Notes: generated from the sequence alone by a model not told the origin. A stretch of DNA of 64,000 nt from JADHOX01 sp038120515 (GCA_038120515.1 JAYOLW010000006.1:1-64000); one strand, 5' to 3'. Positions 25,702 through 34,483 are shown, counted from the first letter of the stretch. A program made the numbers and translations.

Positions 25702-27099
25702 CTAAACTTTCTTGTGAGTGTTAGGAAGATGCGTTTTGAATTTTACTTCTTTTTCAATACATTCAATCATAAGGCCGGCAATATCTTTTTGGGTAATTGC
25801 CTCAATGCCTTCAAGTCCAGGTGATGAGTTGATCTCAAGAATTTTTGGCCCATTCTTTGATCTTATGATATCTACCCCGGCAACCTTTAATCCCATGATT
25901 TTGGTTGCTTTAATAGCTATTTTCTTCTCTTCCGCAGTTACTTTGATAGCATTTGCTGTGCCGCCTAAATGAAGATTTGCTCTAAAATCATCAGGGGCTG
26001 CTGATCTTTCAATTGCGCCAACAACTTTGCCATCAATCACAAAACATCTTATGTCTTTACCCGCAGCTTCTTTTATGAATTCTTGAATTAGGATGTTAGC
26101 ATTTAAGCTTTTAAAAGCGTTAATTACACTTTCTGCAGCTTTATTTGTTTCAGCTAAAACAATTCCTTTACCCTGAGTACCCTCAAGCAACTTTATAACA
26201 AGAGGCGCTCCACCAATAATATTAATTAGGTCTGCAGTATCTACAGGTGAGTTTGCAAATCCTGTCATTGGCATAGGTAAGCCATTGTTTGAAAAGAGCT
26301 GCATTGAGCTTAATTTATCCCTAGAATTTGCAATCGAGATGGAATCATTTAGACAAAAAGTACCAATTGATTGAAATTGTCTAACTAAGGCACAGCCATA
26401 AAATGTCATGGCTGGTTTTATTCTTGGAATTACAGCGTCATAGCCATTCAGAAGCTCACGGCCACGATAATGAATTTGTGGATCATGTGCATCCATATTC
26501 ATATAGCATTGCTTGATGTTAATAAAACGAATTTCATGACCTCTATTTTCTCCAGCCTCAATAATTTTTTTGTTTGAGTATAAATCTGGATTGCTTGCCA
26601 ATAAGATAATCTTTAGGCCATCTTTGCGACATTTTGATTTGACGTAATGATTTTTAGCTTCATTGTCAGCTAATTTGCCAAAATAGAAAGAAGTATCAGG
26701 GTCGATTAGAACCTTTTTTTTCATAGCTTCACGGCCAATTAGCATTCTATATCCCATTGAGTCTCGATTTGTTAAAGTTATCTCAATATTCCAAGTATGT
26801 TCACCAATTGTTATCGGAGTTTTGATTACATGCCTATCTTCTTGATTTCCACTTGAACTTTTCACAGTTCTTTTATCTACTACTAGGGCTTTGCAGCTTT
26901 GGATATATTTTCTATTGTTTTGAATTGGGTGTATATCAAAATATGCAAATTTTTTACGTCCTTCCTTAATAATCTGAATATTAAAGGCATGTAAAGATGA
27001 TGTTTTGGCACCAGAATCAATTCTAGCCTTAATTGCAGGAAGACCAAGATCATTTAACTCACACCACTCTTCTTTACCGATTATTAATTTTGACGACAT
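25702..27099 (-). CDS. Retropepsin-like protease/RimK-type ATP-grasp ligase fusion
   Basis: The 465-aa protein joins two families. Residues 1-140 are a RimB/ATP-dependent zinc protease domain (PF05618): IKARIDSGAKTSSLHA contains the aspartyl-protease-like D-S-G-A-K-T, and a second half has MGYRMLIGREAM. Residues about 165-460 are a RimK-type ATP-grasp ligase with VIKLLEGTQGKGIVLAE, RCFVIDGKVVGAIER and a final KILEINSSPGLEGIE. RimK adds glutamates to ribosomal protein S6 and related proteins. The fused protease-like domain suggests that adding and removing or trimming are coupled, but this is inference. It is a single-gene unit. Confidence 0.88.
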   Translation of the reverse strand: MSSKLIIGKEEWCELNDLGLPAIKARIDSGAKTSSLHAFNIQIIKEGRKKFAYFDIHPIQNNRKYIQSCKALVVDKRTVKSSSGNQEDRHVIKTPITIGEHTWNIEITLTNRDSMGYRMLIGREAMKKKVLIDPDTSFYFGKLADNEAKNHYVKSKCRKDGLKIILLASNPDLYSNKKIIEAGENRGHEIRFINIKQCYMNMDAHDPQIHYRGRELLNGYDAVIPRIKPAMTFYGCALVRQFQSIGTFCLNDSISIANSRDKLSSMQLFSNNGLPMPMTGFANSPVDTADLINIIGGAPLVIKLLEGTQGKGIVLAETNKAAESVINAFKSLNANILIQEFIKEAAGKDIRCFVIDGKVVGAIERSAAPDDFRANLHLGGTANAIKVTAEEKKIAIKATKIMGLKVAGVDIIRSKNGPKILEINSSPGLEGIEAITQKDIAGLMIECIEKEVKFKTHLPNTHKKV

Positions 27100-27223
27100 A
27101 ATATACTATCTTAAAAAATCACTTTTTTATCTGATAAAAATTAAATTCAAGAATTTTCTTATGGCTTAGAAATTTTTCTTTTATTAAACTAGCCCTCATG
27201 ATGTGAAATTTGTTGATAATATT

Positions 27224-28114
27224 ATGAAAAAAGTAATTATTTTTGGACCAACTTGCTCGGGTAAATCAGCTTTAGCAGATAAAGTCGCCACAGAATTAAA
27301 TGCAGTGATAATAAATTGTGATTCGATGCAGCTTTATTCAGAAATTCCAATTATAACCGCGCAGCCAGATAATTTATCAAGTGATCATAAATTATTTGCT
27401 TTTTTAAAAGGTGATGAGAATTACTCAGTTGCTTCTTGGCGAGATGATGTAGAACAATTGGTTGAGGCGGTTGAAAAACAAGGCCGAAATATTGTGATAG
27501 TTGGTGGCACAGGCCTATATCTAAAGTCTATATTAACAGGATTTAAAGACCTACCAACTAACACTCTAGAGCAAAGAAATGAGATCGAAGCTTTGCTTAA
27601 AGCTAAAGGCGTTAATTTTTTATATGACGAAATTATAAAGCGCGATCCAGATTATGCAAATATTGTAAAACCCAATGATGTGCAAAGAGTCAGACGAATA
27701 TATGGCCTGCTATTTATGAGTAATATCTCTTATGCAAAATATAAAGAGCTCCCAAACATAACGAAATTTAAGTCAGCAGAATTCTTGAAAATTTTCATTA
27801 ACCCTGATCGAGAAATTTTATATCACAATATTAATCAAAGAGTTGATGAGATGATGATTAATGGTGGTAGAGCAGAAGTTGAAAACTTTTTAAGTAAGAA
27901 CTATCCAGCAACAGGCAATGTCTTTAAAGCAATTGGTCTTTCAGAAGTGCAGGATATCTTAAATAATAAGTTATCGGAAAATGAAGGATATGAACTTATG
28001 AAAAAAAACACTAGAAACTATGCAAAAAGACAAATAACTTTCTTCTCTAATCAGATTTCGTTCGATATAATGATTAAGTCGGCAACTGAATTTGATTTTG
28101 AACTTTTAAAATAA
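27224..28114 (+). CDS. miaA: tRNA dimethylallyltransferase
   Basis: MiaA transfers a dimethylallyl group to N6 of A37 in tRNAs reading UNN codons. The P-loop is VIIFGPTCSGKSALA. The family elements INCDSMQLYSEIPIITAQP, VGGTGLYLKSIL and the C-terminal AIGLSEVQDIL...NTRNYAKRQITFF are visible. The length (296 aa) is normal. ATG at 27224 is chosen over an upstream GTG, because MKKVIIFGP is the usual N-terminus. It heads a run with lapA and trpFBA, with 4 bases to the next gene. Confidence 0.94.
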   Translation: MKKVIIFGPTCSGKSALADKVATELNAVIINCDSMQLYSEIPIITAQPDNLSSDHKLFAFLKGDENYSVASWRDDVEQLVEAVEKQGRNIVIVGGTGLYLKSILTGFKDLPTNTLEQRNEIEALLKAKGVNFLYDEIIKRDPDYANIVKPNDVQRVRRIYGLLFMSNISYAKYKELPNITKFKSAEFLKIFINPDREILYHNINQRVDEMMINGGRAEVENFLSKNYPATGNVFKAIGLSEVQDILNNKLSENEGYELMKKNTRNYAKRQITFFSNQISFDIMIKSATEFDFELLK

Positions 28115-28118
28115 GCTA

Positions 28119-28439
28119 ATGATAAAGTTAATTTTTAATTTGATAATTGTTACTTCAATCATCATTTTTGCATTATATAACCAAGATGACATGGTTTTGA
28201 ATATTGTTAATTTTTATGAGATTATCCTGCCGAAATTTTTCTTTGTAATTATTACTTTTGTACTTGGATTTGTTGCTGCTATGTTGGTATTTAGCGTTAA
28301 GCTTTTTGGGCTTCGTATGAAACTTAGAAATCTTGGCAATAAATATAAATCTGCAGAAACTAAGCTAAATAATTCGGGTATCTCGTATCTTCCTTCCAGA
28401 AATAAATTCTTAAAATTTATTAAACCGAATGCCAGATAG
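28119..28439 (+). CDS. LapA-domain (DUF1049) inner-membrane protein
   Basis: This 106-aa protein has two membrane segments (about 5-20 and 40-65) and a positively charged cytoplasmic tail, with the DUF1049 signature FALYNQDDMVLNIV. In enterobacteria LapA works with LapB in control of LPS synthesis. Here no lapB follows, and the function is not certain. In alphaproteobacteria this small gene often precedes trpF, as here, where it overlaps trpF by 11 bases. Confidence 0.82.
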   Translation: MIKLIFNLIIVTSIIIFALYNQDDMVLNIVNFYEIILPKFFFVIITFVLGFVAAMLVFSVKLFGLRMKLRNLGNKYKSAETKLNNSGISYLPSRNKFLKFIKPNAR

Positions 28440-29092
28440 CAAAATTAAAATCAAAATTTGTGGTATTAAGGATCTTAAAACTGCTCAATTAATACAAGAA
28501 TATGGTGCAGATTTTATTGGTTTTGTTCATTATAAAAAATCACCACGTCATATCAAGCTTAGCGATTACCAAGCAATAGCTAAAAATCTAACAAATATTC
28601 AAATTGTTGTGGTCACAGTTGATCCAAATGATGAATTTATAACTGATCTCATATCTCATCATAAACCAGATTTTTTGCAAATTCATGGGCAAATTTCAAN
28701 NNNNNNNNNTTTCAACAGTACGCATTAGAGAAATCAAACAAAAATTTGATATTAAAATTATAGCAGCTCTAGCTTATGATGATATTAATCAGGAGAAGTT
28801 AGTGGCGCTCGAAAATATCTCAGATTATCTGTTAATTGATAGCGCAAGTCAGAAGCAAGGACATGAATATGGTGGTACTGGTCATGTTTTTAATTGGGAC
28901 AGTCTCAAAGATGTTGGCTTCAGTAAACCTTATTTTTTATCTGGTGGTTTAAACATAAATAATATAAAACAGGCGCTAGATTTAACTAATTGCCAATATT
29001 TTGATTTATCTTCAGGTGTTGAAAGTGAAAAAGGTGTTAAATCACATGATAAAATTAGAGATTTATTAAATTATATAAAATCGTATGACTAA
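28429..29092 (+). CDS. trpF: Phosphoribosylanthranilate isomerase (interrupted by N gap)
   Basis: TrpF isomerises phosphoribosylanthranilate in tryptophan synthesis. The N-terminal KIKICGIKDLKTAQLIQEYG has the catalytic Cys and the YGADFIGF strand. The second half has IDSASQKQGHEYGGTGHVFNW with the catalytic Asp and PYFLSGGLNINN. Ten Ns at 28700-28709 put the halves in different frames. Removing the Ns and one copy of the flanking TTTCAA joins them in one frame of 215 aa, the usual family length. So the gene is probably intact and the break is an assembly artefact. It overlaps lapA and trpB. Confidence 0.93.
28700..28709. other. Assembly gap (10 N) in trpF
   Basis: Ten undetermined bases are flanked by TTTCAA on both sides (28694-28699 and 28710-28715). 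This suggests two overlapping contig ends that were not merged. Confidence 0.9.
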
Positions 29093-30284
29093 ATATAAGC
29101 AGCCAAGCATTGATGGATATTATGGAGAATATGGTGGTAAGTTTCTGCCAGAGACATTAATGCCACAAATCATTGAGGTTGAAGCAAGTTTTAATAAAGC
29201 AAAAAAAGATCCAGAGTTTTTAAAGTTATTAGCAGATTATCAAAAATTTTATACAGGTAGGCCTTCACCATTATTTTATGCTGAAAATTTAACCAAACAT
29301 CTTGGTGGTGCTAAAATTTATTTTAAGCGCGATGAATTAAACCATACTGGTTCTCATAAAATTAATAATGCAGTAGGGCAGGGCTTGCTAGCAAAATATA
29401 TGGGTAAAACAAGGATCATTGCTGAAACTGGTGCTGGTCAACATGGTGTTGCAACAGCTACTATTTGTGCAAAATTAGGTCTTAAAGCTGTTGTTTATAT
29501 GGGCGGTAAAGATTATGAACGCCAGAAGCCTAATGTCTTTAGAATGAGGTTATTAGGTGCTGAAGTCATAAAAGTTGAATCAGGGTCAAAAACTTTGAAA
29601 TCTGCTATGAATGATGCGATGCGTGATTGGGTGGCTAATATTGATGATAGTTATTATATGATTGGAACTGCCGCAGGTCCACACCCATATCCTGAAATTG
29701 TTAGATATTTTCAATCAGTGATTGGGCGTGAAGCAAAGCAGCAGATATTAGAGCTTGAAGGTAAGTTGCCAGCTGTTGTTATGGCGGTAATTGGTGGCGG
29801 CTCAAATGCTATTGGTTTGTTTCATGATTTTATAGAAGAAAATGTCAGGCTAATTGGAGTTGAATCTGCAGGTAAAGGTCTAAATACAGGTGAGCATGCA
29901 GCAGCTTTATGCAAGGGCGAGGCTGGTATTCTTCATGGTAATAAATCCTATTATATTCAAGACCAAGAAGGACAGATTAAGGAAACTTATTCAATTTCAG
30001 CCGGGCTTGATTATCCAGGCGTTGGCCCTGAGCATGCCTATTTAAAAGATATTAAACGCGCTGAATATGTAGCAATAAATGATGAAGAGGCGTTAGAGGC
30101 TTTTCAACTATTATGTAAGTTAGAAGGAATAATTCCAGCATTGGAACCTTCTCATGCTATTGCGCATTTGATTAAAATTGCTAAAGATTTTGAGCAATCT
30201 GAAAATATTATTGTAAATTTATGTGGTCGTGGTGATAAAGATATCTTTACCATCGCCAAGTATTTAAATATTGAAATATCATGA
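29085..30284 (+). CDS. trpB: Tryptophan synthase beta chain
   Basis: TrpB condenses indole and serine to tryptophan with pyridoxal phosphate. The PLP lysine is in ELNHTGSHKINNA, the phosphate-binding loop is GGGSNAIG, and the AETGAGQHGVATAT segment is typical. The length of 399 aa is normal. It overlaps the trpF end by 8 bases and trpA by 4, so the three are translationally coupled. It begins with KQPSIDGYYGEYGGKFLPETL, the standard N-terminus. Confidence 0.97.
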   Translation: MTKYKQPSIDGYYGEYGGKFLPETLMPQIIEVEASFNKAKKDPEFLKLLADYQKFYTGRPSPLFYAENLTKHLGGAKIYFKRDELNHTGSHKINNAVGQGLLAKYMGKTRIIAETGAGQHGVATATICAKLGLKAVVYMGGKDYERQKPNVFRMRLLGAEVIKVESGSKTLKSAMNDAMRDWVANIDDSYYMIGTAAGPHPYPEIVRYFQSVIGREAKQQILELEGKLPAVVMAVIGGGSNAIGLFHDFIEENVRLIGVESAGKGLNTGEHAAALCKGEAGILHGNKSYYIQDQEGQIKETYSISAGLDYPGVGPEHAYLKDIKRAEYVAINDEEALEAFQLLCKLEGIIPALEPSHAIAHLIKIAKDFEQSENIIVNLCGRGDKDIFTIAKYLNIEIS

Positions 30285-31075
30285 GTGATAAAATTACTAA
30301 AAAATTTACCCAGTTAAAATCTGAAGCTAAATCGGCTTTAGTTTCTTTTGTTATGGCGGGTGACCCATCGCTTGAAATTAGTGAAGCAGTAATGGAGGCT
30401 CTGATTGATTCAGGAACTGATATTTTAGAAATAGGTATGCCTTTTTCTGATCCAGTAGCTGACGGGGTAGCAATTCAGAATTCAGGTAAAAGAGCGCTCA
30501 AAACTGATGTTACTTTGAATAAAATCTTAGATTTGGCTAAAAGGCTTACAAATAAATATCAGGATTTACCAATTATTTTAATGGGATATTTTAATCCAAT
30601 TCATAAATTTGGAGTTGACGCTTTTTGTCAAAAAGCAAAAGCTTCTGGTGTTAGTGGTTTTATAATTGTCGATCTGCCATATGAAGAAAGATCAAGATAT
30701 GATGAAGTTTTTAATAAAAATGATATTGCCTTTATTAATTTAATTAGTCCAAATACTAGTGTAGATCGAGCCAAGAAAATTTTAATTGGTGCGAAAGGTT
30801 TTGTCTATTATGTCTCGGTTAATGCAACAACTGGATCTCAAGAACCTGTGATTCAAGATATTGAAAATAATCTTATTAACATCAGAACTATAACTGATTT
30901 ACCTATAGCCGTAGGATTTGGTATTAAAACCAAGGATCAGGCTAAAGCAATTGGAGAGTTCTCTGATGCTATAGTGGTTGGTTCAAGATATATTTCTTTT
31001 ATCGAAGCTAAGGCTCAAGAAAATTTACAAGCTCTTAAAGAATTTAATTCTGAACTTAAGAGCTCGTTAATTTAA
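30281..31075 (+). CDS. trpA: Tryptophan synthase alpha chain
   Basis: TrpA releases indole from indole-3-glycerol phosphate and channels it to TrpB. The barrel has SFVMAGDPS, the catalytic Glu in LEIGMPFSDPVADG, Asp in FIIVDLPYEE, and the phosphate-binding VGFGIKTKDQ and VVGSRY. The 264-aa length is normal. It overlaps trpB by 4 bases and, at its 3' end, convergent lysC by 20 bases. The trpC, trpD and trpE genes are not in this window. Confidence 0.97.
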   Translation: MSDKITKKFTQLKSEAKSALVSFVMAGDPSLEISEAVMEALIDSGTDILEIGMPFSDPVADGVAIQNSGKRALKTDVTLNKILDLAKRLTNKYQDLPIILMGYFNPIHKFGVDAFCQKAKASGVSGFIIVDLPYEERSRYDEVFNKNDIAFINLISPNTSVDRAKKILIGAKGFVYYVSVNATTGSQEPVIQDIENNLINIRTITDLPIAVGFGIKTKDQAKAIGEFSDAIVVGSRYISFIEAKAQENLQALKEFNSELKSSLI

Positions 31076-32345
31076 TTTTCGTTTCAATTGGTGCACAATC
31101 TTGCTGAACTTGGCTTTTATCTAGTCCAAATGCATCATGAAGTTTTTGTACAGCTAATGCAGTTGATTCAATATCAATTAAAAATGAAATTTTGATTTCA
31201 GATGTTGTAATTGCTAAAATGTTTACATTATTGTCAGCTAAAACTTGAAATGCTTTGTAAGCAATTCCAGAATGGGTTTTCATACCTACACCAATCACGG
31301 AGACTTTACTAACATTACTTGTTGCGATTAAATTTCCAAAATTAATATTACCATTTTGTTTTGCTTCATTTAGTAGCAATTGGGCTTTTGGAAGATCATT
31401 TTCATCAAGTGTAAAGGTTAGGTTTGTAACCTTACCATCAAGTGATATATTTTGAATAATCATATCAACATTGATATTACTATTAGCTAAAGGTTTGAAT
31501 ATTGATGAAGATACACCAGGTACATTTGGTACATTTTCAAGTGTTATTCTTGCTTCCTTATCACAATGCGTTACCGCCGTTATTAATCTTCGTTCCATAA
31601 TTTTATTATCATCAACTAAATATGTTCCTTCTTTATCTTCAAATGCCGAAAGCACTCTAACTGTTATGTTATGCTTCATTGCCATTTCAATTGATCTGGT
31701 CTGTAAAACTTTAGCTCCTAAAGATGCCATTTCAATGGTTTCTTCATAACCAACATAATTTAATTTTCTAGCTTTTGGTGCTATCCTTGGATCTGCAGTA
31801 TATATACCATCAATGTCTGTGTAAATATCACAAATATCAGCGTTTAGGCTTCCAGCTACCGCTACTGCAGAAGTATCGGATCCACCACGACCTAGGGTAG
31901 AAATTCTATTATCTTCGGTCATTCCTTGGAATCCGGCAATAACGATTACATAACCATCATCAAGAAAGCTTTTAAGATACTCTCCATCAATTTCCTCAAT
32001 TCTGGCTTTAGAATGGGCTTTGTCAGTTTGAATTTTAGCTTGCCAGCCTAAGAATGATCTAGCTTTAATTCCTAAAGCATTTAGTTCTAATGCTAAAAGA
32101 CCTGATGTTACTTGCTCACCTGAGGCTAAAATTGTGTCATATTCTTGGAGTTCTTGATCAGTGTAAAGATTAGAAATTTGTTTTGTGTAATCAACTAATT
32201 GCGATGTAATTCCAGACATAGCCGAAACAACAACAGCAATTTGATTACCAGCATCATGTTCCTTTTTTACAATTTGTGCTACAGCTTTAATGCGCTCAAT
32301 ATTTGCAACAGAAGTTCCGCCAAATTTTTGTACTATTAGTGCCAT
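31056..32345 (-). CDS. lysC: Aspartate kinase
   Basis: LysC phosphorylates aspartate, the entry step to lysine/diaminopimelate, threonine and methionine. The N-terminal VQKFGGTSVANIERI, the TLGRGGSDTSAVAVAGSL segment and two C-terminal ACT domains (about 265-340 and 345-420) are present, which suggests allosteric control by lysine and/or threonine. The 429 aa match single-function enzymes. Diaminopimelate is needed for cell-wall synthesis, which fits the presence of mreBC. It is convergent with trpA and divergent from the flavin reductase-like gene. Confidence 0.95.
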   Translation of the reverse strand: MALIVQKFGGTSVANIERIKAVAQIVKKEHDAGNQIAVVVSAMSGITSQLVDYTKQISNLYTDQELQEYDTILASGEQVTSGLLALELNALGIKARSFLGWQAKIQTDKAHSKARIEEIDGEYLKSFLDDGYVIVIAGFQGMTEDNRISTLGRGGSDTSAVAVAGSLNADICDIYTDIDGIYTADPRIAPKARKLNYVGYEETIEMASLGAKVLQTRSIEMAMKHNITVRVLSAFEDKEGTYLVDDNKIMERRLITAVTHCDKEARITLENVPNVPGVSSSIFKPLANSNINVDMIIQNISLDGKVTNLTFTLDENDLPKAQLLLNEAKQNGNINFGNLIATSNVSKVSVIGVGMKTHSGIAYKAFQVLADNNVNILAITTSEIKISFLIDIESTALAVQKLHDAFGLDKSQVQQDCAPIETKIKLTSS

Positions 32346-32432
32346 AAAAAAAATTTAGTTATTTTGTTTTCAAAAATCTTGGTTATTTATAATCTAAAAA
32401 TTTAATCTGCCAACATAAGACTTATATTTTTC

Positions 32433-32900
32433 ATGAATCAAGATTTTAGCCATAAATTTAAACATACTCTAAGTAAGTTTTCAACTGGTGTGACAGTAGT
32501 TACAACAAAATACAAAAATCATCATTATGGTGTAACTGTAAATTCATTTACATCATTATCGCTAGAGCCACCTTTAGTTCTTTTTAATTTAGGGGATAAA
32601 TCGCATTCTTTAGATGCTTTTAAGGAAAGTGGTAGTTTTAATGTCAATATTTTATCGAAAAGTCAGATTGCAATTGCTAAAAATTTTGCAAAGGCTTCTG
32701 ATGATAAATTCAAAGATATTGAATTTTCTGAAGATGCAAACACAAATGCTGTGTTCTTAGATAATATAGCTTTGCTTAATTGTAATTTTCATAGCTCTCA
32801 TCATATTGGCGATCATTATCTTATTGTTGGTAAAGTTATTAACATGGAATGTAGCGAAGATTTGGAGCCTTTGATTTATTTTAACTCAAATTTTTCGTAA
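32433..32900 (+). CDS. Flavin reductase-like FMN-binding protein
   Basis: This 155-aa protein has the split-barrel flavin reductase fold: FKHTLSKFSTGVTVVTTK, GVTVNSFTSLSLEPPLVLFNL, SGSFNVNILSKSQIAIAKNFA and GDHYLIVGKVINMEC follow the family profile. Such proteins reduce FMN/FAD with NAD(P)H, often for a partner monooxygenase. The next gene, ubiG, begins 4 bases after it. A role in ubiquinone hydroxylation chemistry is tempting but unproven. Confidence 0.88.
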   Translation: MNQDFSHKFKHTLSKFSTGVTVVTTKYKNHHYGVTVNSFTSLSLEPPLVLFNLGDKSHSLDAFKESGSFNVNILSKSQIAIAKNFAKASDDKFKDIEFSEDANTNAVFLDNIALLNCNFHSSHHIGDHYLIVGKVINMECSEDLEPLIYFNSNFS

Positions 32901-32903
32901 TTA

Positions 32904-33644
32904 ATGAAAGAATTTTCATCCTTAAATCCTGAAGAGATAGCTAAGTTTGAAAAAATTGCTGATGAATGGTGGTCAACAACTGGAAAGTTTGCAATTTTGC
33001 ATAAATTTAATATTTGTAGAGTTGCTTATATTAAAGAAAAGATTAACGAATTTTTTGATCTTAATGCTCAAGATAATCTTGAGGGAATATCTATATTAGA
33101 TGTTGGTTGTGGCGGTGGTTTGCTTTCTGAAGCTTTAGCAAGGCTAGGTGCTGATGTCACAGCTATTGATGCCTCTAGTAAAAACATTAATGTCGCAAAA
33201 ATTCATGCAGAAAAAGAAAATATTAAAATTGATTACAAACAATCGCTAATTGAAGAAATGTCAAAAGATAAAAAATTTGATGTGATTCTGGCGATGGAGG
33301 TAATAGAACATGTTGATAATCCTGATGCATTTATTGTCAATTGTAGTCAGCTTCTAGATGATAAATCATTGCTGTTTACTGCAACAATAAATAGAACGCT
33401 AAAATCATTATGTTTGGCAAAATTTGCTGCTGAATATATTCTAAGATGGTTACCGCATGGAACTCATGATTGGAATAAGTTTTTAAAGCCTTCTGAGATC
33501 GTCAATTTTTTAAAAGATCAGTCTGCATTAAAACCTATGGATCTAGTTGGTACTAAATATAATATTTTGCAAGATAATTGGTCAAGGTCTAATGATATAT
33601 CACAAAACTATATGCTATTATTTTCAAAAATAGCAAAAATGTAA
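32904..33644 (+). CDS. ubiG: Ubiquinone biosynthesis O-methyltransferase
   Basis: UbiG performs the two O-methylations of ubiquinone synthesis using SAM. The 246-aa protein has the family N-terminus SLNPEEIAKFEKIADEWW, the SAM-binding motif LDVGCGGGLLSEALARLGADVTAID, and the conserved AMEVIEHVDNPDAF and LPHGTHDWNKFLKPSE. The length fits. It lies 3 bases after the flavin reductase-like gene, and a TTGACA element for the next gene lies just downstream of its stop. Confidence 0.95.
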   Translation: MKEFSSLNPEEIAKFEKIADEWWSTTGKFAILHKFNICRVAYIKEKINEFFDLNAQDNLEGISILDVGCGGGLLSEALARLGADVTAIDASSKNINVAKIHAEKENIKIDYKQSLIEEMSKDKKFDVILAMEVIEHVDNPDAFIVNCSQLLDDKSLLFTATINRTLKSLCLAKFAAEYILRWLPHGTHDWNKFLKPSEIVNFLKDQSALKPMDLVGTKYNILQDNWSRSNDISQNYMLLFSKIAKM

Positions 33645-33652
33645 TAAAACAT

Positions 33653-33681
33653 TTGACAAGTCTGGTGAATCTTTTTATCAG
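33653..33681 (+). promoter_or_regulatory. Promoter candidate, consensus -35
   Basis: TTGACA at 33653-33658 is a perfect -35 hexamer. At 17-base spacing lies a weak -10 TATCAG (33676-33681), which puts the transcript start close to the ATG at 33688. The message would be almost leaderless. Confidence 0.45.
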
Positions 33682-33687
33682 ATTTTT

Positions 33688-34155
33688 ATGAAAAATGTAT
33701 TACATCTTTCACTAGCTAGTTTCGCAACTATGTTTTCTATTAACCAATCGTTTGCAAAGGGCACTAATCCCTCTGATTGTTTGCATGAACTAAATCAGTT
33801 ATCCTGTGTTAGGTATGTTAGCAATTATGATGGAGATAGCTTTACTTTCAATGCTTTGGATATTCATCCTATATTTGGAGAAAAAGTTCGTTTTGAATTA
33901 TCTCATTTTCAAGCAGGAGCTTTAAAATCAAAGGATAAATGTGAAAAAGCAAAAGCTATAGAGGCAAAGGCTCTTGTGAAGAAAACTTTAAAAGAGGCAA
34001 AAAGAATTGATCTTGTTGATATTACCAAAACAAAATCAGGTAAATTAAGAGGTGATGTTTTGTTTGATAAGCAGTCTTTAGGTACTTTGCTGAGCAAAAA
34101 AAGTTTGGCGATACCAAGATCGCAAGATATAAAAAGTTATGATTGGTGTAAATAA
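33688..34155 (+). CDS. Exported thermonuclease (SNase)-like protein, active site degenerate
   Basis: This 155-aa protein has a signal peptide (ending near NQSFA) and an SNase-type OB-fold. The core YDGDSFTFN corresponds to the DGDT motif and EKVRFELSHFQAG to the VRLxGIDxPE motif. Aligned this way, the first catalytic Asp (DGD) and the first Arg are kept. The Asp and Glu of GIDTPE are replaced (H and A), so nuclease activity is doubtful. It resembles a periplasmic homologue used for another purpose. The following stop is close to a strong terminator. Confidence 0.72.
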   Translation: MKNVLHLSLASFATMFSINQSFAKGTNPSDCLHELNQLSCVRYVSNYDGDSFTFNALDIHPIFGEKVRFELSHFQAGALKSKDKCEKAKAIEAKALVKKTLKEAKRIDLVDITKTKSGKLRGDVLFDKQSLGTLLSKKSLAIPRSQDIKSYDWCK

Positions 34156-34157
34156 AA

Positions 34158-34185
34158 AAAGCAGGCTATTGCCTGCTTTTAATAA
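34158..34185. terminator. Rho-independent terminator, likely bidirectional
   Basis: The stem AAAGCAGGC / GCCTGCTTT (9 bp) has the loop TATT, with T-rich sequence after it on the plus strand and an A-rich 5' side that gives a T-run on the minus strand. It sits between two convergent genes, so it can serve both. Confidence 0.9.
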
Positions 34186-34207
34186 TTCTTTTAAGAAAAA
34201 AATTAAA

Positions 34208-34483
34208 TTAGTTACCAACAACTTCTTTGAATTTTTTTCCAGCTCTAAATTTAGGTAATTCAGCAGCTTTAATTTGGATTTTTTCACCAGTTTGAGGATT
34301 ACGTCCTTCTGTAGCTTTTCTGTATGCTTTGTAGAAAGTTCCAAAGCCAATCAAAGTTACTTGTTCGCCTTCAGATACGATACCTTGAACATTATCAACG
34401 AAAGCTTTTAAGAATTCGTTAACTTTTTGTTGACTTTCCCCAGTTTGAGCTGAGATTTTTTTAATCAATTGTGCTTTACTCAT
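34208..34483 (-). CDS. hup: HU-family DNA-binding protein
   Basis: This 91-aa protein compacts and bends DNA. The family pattern is complete: MSKAQLIKKISAQTGESQQKVNEFLKAFVDNV, then GFGTFYKAYRKATEGRNPQTGEKIQI, then the C-terminal FRAGKKFKEVVG. The arm motif GRNPQTGE is the strongly conserved HU/IHF signature. The longer frame upstream adds residues with no similarity, so ATG at 34483 is chosen. A more diverged member of the family is at 59917. Confidence 0.95.
   Translation of the reverse strand: MSKAQLIKKISAQTGESQQKVNEFLKAFVDNVQGIVSEGEQVTLIGFGTFYKAYRKATEGRNPQTGEKIQIKAAELPKFRAGKKFKEVVGN

Noticed and set aside
28429..29092. trpF as a pseudogene or programmed frameshift
   Set aside because: The break coincides with an N gap and vanishes when the flanking repeat is collapsed.
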